Positions 59,040 through 64,000 of a DNA stretch of 64,000 nt are shown one piece after another. Under the pieces are notes generated by a model. It was not told where the DNA came from and made no database searches. It saw only the letters and a program-made list of their open reading frames with translations. How positions within the stretch are numbered: the first letter of the stretch is position 1; each line of letters begins with the position of its first letter. The stretch is from Phlebiopsis flavidoalba (taxonomy: Eukaryota > Basidiomycota > Agaricomycetes > Polyporales > Phanerochaetaceae), in contig JAOCPU010000003.1 in the NCBI GenBank assembly GCA_035772785.1, forward strand, positions 806,001 through 870,000, read 5' to 3'. Position numbers and translations under genes: made by a program.

Positions 59040-59387
59040 GTACCACAGGTCTCTCTCAATCGTGACATTTATTCCTCTCCCTCTCTCTTGAGTATCTCTG
59101 TTTCACAGTAATCCGTAATTGTACGTGTCGGACATATATCATCCATCAACCCATCCCCAGATTACCCTTCCTGTCCCATTCCACTCCACCCATCCAGTAG
59201 TCCCGAGACCGACCTCTAGTGCCACGCAATTTCGCTCTGCATGTATCACTACCTAGTGTGTACTTACCCCAAGTGTAACCTCCATCTCGCAGCAGCATAG
59301 CTCAACATCACCACCGATATTGTATACCTGCAGGCATATTATAGTACAGCTAATCCAAGTTTACATCAAAATATCACGATTGTCAGC
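59040..59387. other. convergent 3' intergenic region
   Basis: About 350 bases separate the 3' ends of the STE20-type kinase and the AP-3 delta gene. The sequence is pyrimidine-rich then AT-rich, with no coding match. Confidence 0.4.
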
Positions 59388-62300
59388 ATGTCGCGGTGTG
59401 CTACTCCGCCGCCCATAGTCCGTTTCTTTTTCGAGCCCTCCCCGGTGCGTTTGGTCTTCTTCTTGACCCTGGTTACCGTAATTGGTGCAGGTGACCCGGG
59501 CACAGACGTGTCCTCGACCAGTGCGCTGGTACTCGATGCTCCCCAGGACTGGTACGTCAGCCCCGCCGTTGGGCGGCGTTGCTGAGCTTCGAGCGGATTT
59601 TGCAGCTTCCGGCATCTCTCCGACCCTATCCACAACATACGACTGCGGCGTTGTAGACCGCGGAGTACTTCGCAGACTCGGTAAACGAGAATTAACTGAG
59701 CACACAGATGACATTTTGTTAGTATCGAGAAGTCGTGACGCTTGAAGAGAAATAGCTCACCCGATGACTGGGGCAGCGGGAGATCATCAAGCCTTACGAC
59801 TGGGATCGAATCGACATCTTCAACCTTCGGGCCTTTGCAGTGGGTCGATCGTCCAGCCAGGTAGAATGGGTCGTCACGCTGACGTTCTAATCGTTCTGCT
59901 TTTCTCTAGAGATAACATCTCAATGATCGCGATCCAAAGACGGAGTAGATAGAAAACCTACCCGCTCTCGTTCTGCCTTCTCTTCCTCGGTTTCTATCAC
60001 CGTAGGCGTCAAGACATCCTCCTCTAGGAGTTCTTCGCCTTCTTTGCGCTTCTTCCGCTTCGTCTTCACATCTCCTGACTCTTTTGCCTTGCCCTTCTTG
60101 CCCTTCTTGACCTTGCGTACGGCAGCGGTCGCGTCGGCATCCTCGGACTCCTTGGCCACTTCCTCGGGGAGAGGTGGTACGATCCACGCGTCAAGTCTAA
60201 ACCGTCTGGTATGGGAACGCTAGCTTGCGCGCTAGCAGCGAACCGGACCGAGGTCGTATGCACTGAACAGCGGCTTGACGAGGAATAAGCTCTTCGGAAA
60301 GTGTGGTTCTGCCGAGGTATCGACGCGCCGAAGGAAGATGATGAGCCCGCCACCCACCATAGTCGTTTTCGCTCGCCTCGAGTTTTGGCTGGAAGGCCAA
60401 TAAATCCGCCCGTACGAAGGTCAATAGCTGCAGGATATTCGCGGCCTGTTTTCGACATACCTACGTCAGGAGCCGAACGTTAAAACACCATTATGATCAC
60501 AATGCGAGATAACGTAGCCGTTCCTGAACTTCGATGTCAGGGTTTGAGACGAAATTCGCTGACCCTTCTTTCAACGAATACATCAACTGCGTCTCTGACT
60601 CTGGGTTAAGTCATCATATTTGGCCCAGTGGTCGGCTAGCTCTGAGCACCACGAGCCGAGAAACCTTGAGGTGCGGACTGCAGATAAACCGCGACTGTCA
60701 CCGGTCCCGGGAGCAAGTCTGAGTGGACGGTCGGCTGCAACAGGTATTCCAGAAGCTTTTGAGGCTCATATAGCTCACTGAAGGAAACCCGGTCCGTCAG
60801 TCCATACTGACGTACCAACCGATAATCCGCACCTGCTGCAATATTCGCCACAGATGAATGCGGTGCCGCCCAGAGCACCTCGGCGCAGCTACCTTCCTCG
60901 TTGGCGTTTGCCAGTGAAAGAATCGTCACAGAGTAGCTTGATCATGAGCTGAACTGGACGGAATACCTCCTGGCTCCTCGCACACGAGCAGTGACATCCA
61001 AGATTTGGTCGCGGATTTGAGCTCCCACGTCGACATTCGCGACGTACGCGAGGTCAACTAGTTACTGACAAGTACCATTCGAAATCAGTAATGTTCTCGT
61101 GATGTGTGTCTTGTGAGCAAAGGGTTAAGATCCGTTGAGAGGCCAGAGTGAGTCGGTACGCCGGATTCTGGACGGACGAGCCAGCGTGTTGTGCCTGAGC
61201 AAGGGGGACTGCACCAGCACTTGGAGGATGGCCGCTGGCGCTGCCGGTGTGTGGTGTGATGAGCAAGGGACGAGAGGAACGCATCCTGCTGATGGAAGCG
61301 AGGTGTCGTTTCGCACTAAATGCGAAAGAAGTTGCTGAACAATGGACTGTAGATTGTCTTGGTGATCTAAGATTGAGGGATGATTTGTGAGTATATGTTC
61401 TTTTTGCGTATGATGTGATACATACCATCGCCGAGATCAGATCAAGTGCTCGCATACGTATGCTAATATCTTGGTCATTGATACTAGACATGATCATGCC
61501 TTGGTATTCCGCCACCAGATGCGGCCTCCATGGGTAGGGACAATCTTCACCATGGCCATGAGTGCGATATATTTCACTTACATTAAAGCCAGTGAATCGT
61601 TATATCATTATAGCATTGCATCGGAAACTTACGGTTCTGGTCGTCATCCTGAAGAAGAAAATTCGCGAGTCCTGAGTTTTTGGTAACGCATGTTCTCGCC
61701 GTACGAGAGCGTTACCCGCCAGACCCTGCAGCATACCACCAATGATGCACGTATGCACACACTCGTAGAGTAGCGATATCGCGGGTTGTCGTTGTAATGA
61801 GCTCAGTGATCTGAGGTTGAAGCTCTTGACTAGACGAGGTTTCGTTGAGGTGTCAGGGTGCCGAACTGCGAGGGTCTTCAGTTTGCCGGCAGACACGGAC
61901 GAAGGTTACACTCACAAGTTTGATGATCTTAATTAACATCCAGTTATTAGTATGATGTTGGTGAGTAAGTGGAATAATTGTGGGACACCAGTGGTAGGTG
62001 ATAGTCTAGAGGATTATGACGAGATAGTTCGCATATGACGTTGACAGAAGCAGCCACTACTAGCGCCTATTCTTCGAGTTAGCAAAGCCGCAATTCACCG
62101 TTTGGAGGTGGCGTCCCACCTTGATCAGAATCCCTCCAAACGCTCTTGAAGACGAGTCATAGCTTTCGAGGTTAACTCAGGATATTTCGTCCGAGCACTT
62201 TGTAGAGTTTTGGCGACTGCGTGTAACAAGAGCCAAGAATAAATTCTCAGAGAGAACGGCACGCTTCCTGATTTGAGCTCTTGAATGTGTTAACATTTTG

Positions 62301-62871
62301 ATGACATCCGCCCAAAGATCTCTGGCAAGGTCTTCGGGGGTGACAATCTGAGCAAAGCCATTTAACGTTACAGGCCACGTCCTCGACCGCCCGAGAGCTG
62401 AAGTCCTAGGATTGAAATTTCAGCGATGAGTCAGTGTATGCGACTTGCCTACAGACGTGCCTTCTTAAGGAGATTGGTAGTAAGCATTAGAACATCAGTG
62501 TCTTCATTGAAAGACTGCGATGCGCCAAGGTATCCAACTGTCTTGATGTGTATATCTTGGGCGAGGACATGACCTCGACGACGGCTGGAGAAGGACACAG
62601 CCAACACCATGTCATAACCAAGCATGTCTAGCTACGCCTCGCATTAAAATCAAGCCGTATGACACACGCCATAATGATTCGGTACGAAACGTATGTGAGC
62701 TTCAGGCACCGCGGCTGCTTTGAGTCCCATATCCTTAGTCGAATCTCCTGCCGTATCATCGTCCACGTAGCTTGAAGGTCCCCAAACTCTAACTGGGCCT
62801 CCATCCGTTCTTGTTCGGCAGCAGTAACCGCGCTTATGAGGTCCATGTAAGGTTACACCGTACGCCCACAT
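59388..62871 (-). CDS. APL5: AP-3 adaptor complex subunit delta
   Basis: This large adaptin of the AP-3 coat sorts cargo from Golgi/endosomes to the vacuole. The start at 62871 reads MW, and the first exon has EIR..DMGLKAAAV..LKLTY (read across frames), then LDMLGYDM and DVLMLTTNLLKKA. The HEAT-like trunk continues SLLYECVHTCIIGGML, MAEYQGMIMSSINDQDIS, IRMRALDLISAMV, NLQSIVQQLLSHLVRND, DTHHENITDFEWYLS, LVDLAYVANVDVGAQIRDQI, CAEVLWAAAWICGEYC and LLEYLLQPTVHSDLLPGPVT. The hinge carries ASAQASVPIPDGLDL. The C-terminal part is Lys-rich (VRKVKKGKKGKAK, KTKRKKRKEGEELLEEDVLT, VKKKTKRTGEG) and ends near 59388. Block order and the CVHTCIIGGML motif fix the family. Many introns and frame breaks occur, the heaviest at 62100-62640. 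Confidence 0.88.
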
Positions 62872-64000
62872 CGCGGACGGGCAGAAGGGATAGATAGCGT
62901 GGGGACGATGCGATTCTTGTCACATTTACGCTAGTAACAGAACTATGCGTTCCCAATTCTGGCGTAATCTGACCGTGCACAGGACGACGCGCCCCCAATG
63001 CACACACGGATGTGCAACTCGCACGTAGAAGGCGAACTCGAATCTGTGAGGAGAGTGTGTTCGCCGCACCGCACTCACTAGCGATTGTACACCACAGTGC
63101 GTCACTGACTCTGCTTAAACAAGTTTACTGGTCGATTACGCTCGGTCAGTGTGCTAATTTTCAAACTTTAACTCTTTAGAAAACTTCTCTCAAGTTCGAA
63201 CTGCTGAGATTTTTGTTGATTGTTCAGTACAGTAACCTGCGTCAACATGGTACAAAAAACCACTTGAATAGCTCCAAACAACTAACACTAGCTGATGATG
63301 CGAGTGGCGCTAAACATTTTCAAATAGCTGCAAAATTCGGTCCTGCAAATTAAATTTCAGGGCTGCATCATAAACCGCCCATCGGCAACACAAAACTGTG
63401 GTGAAGCCCGCTGTATATAACCCAAAACCTTGAAAATGACTCGAAAGGAACACATGTACTAGATAGAACCATGTCGCGTATTTTCCATACACATGATTGT
63501 TCTCTGCCTTAGCAAGATGTAAGTATGATGCGCCAGTACATTGATGTACCTGTCTCGGAGTTGTGGTGGACACACCTCCAGACTGAGACTGCCTAGGGGA
63601 TGGTTCCACAATGGAACCCTATACGCATGCATTTGGCCCTGCTCGTGATCCCTCGACGACTGGTTTCTCAAGGTTTCGACTACATGTCTACCATCACCGA
63701 GAATTGCGAGGCCAAATGTCCGCATGTTTGGACAACAAGGTCTTCACACCGATTGTCCGCTAGTTGGTTCGAAGTCGGATGCTGCGTACTTCAAGACTGT
63801 GCCTAACTGCATTTACACTATGGGTGCCTCGCCACAAAGCGTTGCCCATTGTTTACGAGTCCGCGCCTTCAACTCTCATTCTCTGTGACCCGACTTCAGG
63901 ATAGCACCATTCACTACGAGAAACTAATGACGCGTAACATGTTGGAGCACGGAATGTTCGGCCACACCATCGGCTCTTTTGTCACCACGGAAAACGCTTT
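62872..64000. other. upstream region, no gene recognised
   Basis: This contains the AP-3 delta promoter. Short open frames at 63310-63806 on both strands show no domain. 63160-63300 is AT-richer. No repeat or RNA gene was seen up to the window end. Confidence 0.35.

Noticed and set aside
1..64000. tRNA, rRNA and CRISPR arrays
   Set aside because: No B-box-like GGTTCGAATCC words with a cloverleaf, no rRNA core sequences and no regular short spaced repeats were seen on either strand.
1..64000. Repeat-induced point mutation as cause of the broken genes
   Set aside because: The lesions are indels, not C-to-T changes, and coding GC content is normal.

Overview
The window is nuclear DNA of a filamentous basidiomycete, most likely an agaricomycete. 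Genes are dense and cut by many short introns (about 45-70 bases, GTRNGT...YAG). Both strands are used. Several families are typical of Agaricomycetes: a DUF6535 membrane protein, an MLKL-like/kinase-like protein, an MHYT hybrid histidine kinase and a Gfd2-like nuclease-fold protein. No tRNA, rRNA or CRISPR was seen.

Layout. 1-591: 5' part of a secreted FAS1 protein (-), running off the left edge. 1558-3470: aldo/keto reductase of the K-channel beta type (+). 4468-6524: Gfd2/YDR514C-like DEDDh-fold protein (-). 7042-8542: ubiquilin DSK2 (+), converging on DUS1 (-, 8656-10370). 12391-16617: MHYT hybrid histidine kinase (+). 18670-22493: minus-strand accessory genes (conserved C-terminal module, MLKL-like pseudokinase, FHA-like protein). 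23031-30409: ISWI remodeller followed by the cohesin loader Scc4/Mau2 (+). 31533-33167: tetraspanin. 34200-36210: DUF6535 protein. 36574-38100: unknown gene. 38.1-47.3 kb: gene-poor island with low-complexity tracts, a roughly 405-base tandem repeat and a near-pure G tract. 47358-49140: manganese-type CDF transporter (+). 51367-53977: BIRC6-like UBC protein (-). 53.98-56.9 kb: transposon debris (a MITE and a pogo-like inverted repeat). 56932-59039: STE20/GCK kinase (+), converging on the AP-3 delta adaptin (-, 59388-62871).

Almost every conserved gene needs one or more single-base frame corrections to read through, including ones essential in other fungi. The breaks are indels, often at short homopolymers. 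The simplest reading is an uncorrected long-read assembly rather than a row of pseudogenes. CDS coordinates therefore give first-to-last coding positions; exon joins and starts are approximate unless stated. I saw no single operon-like novel system. The most unusual items are the MHYT hybrid kinase, the MLKL-like pseudokinase, the Cys-rich BIRC6-like E2 and the repeat/poly-G island.
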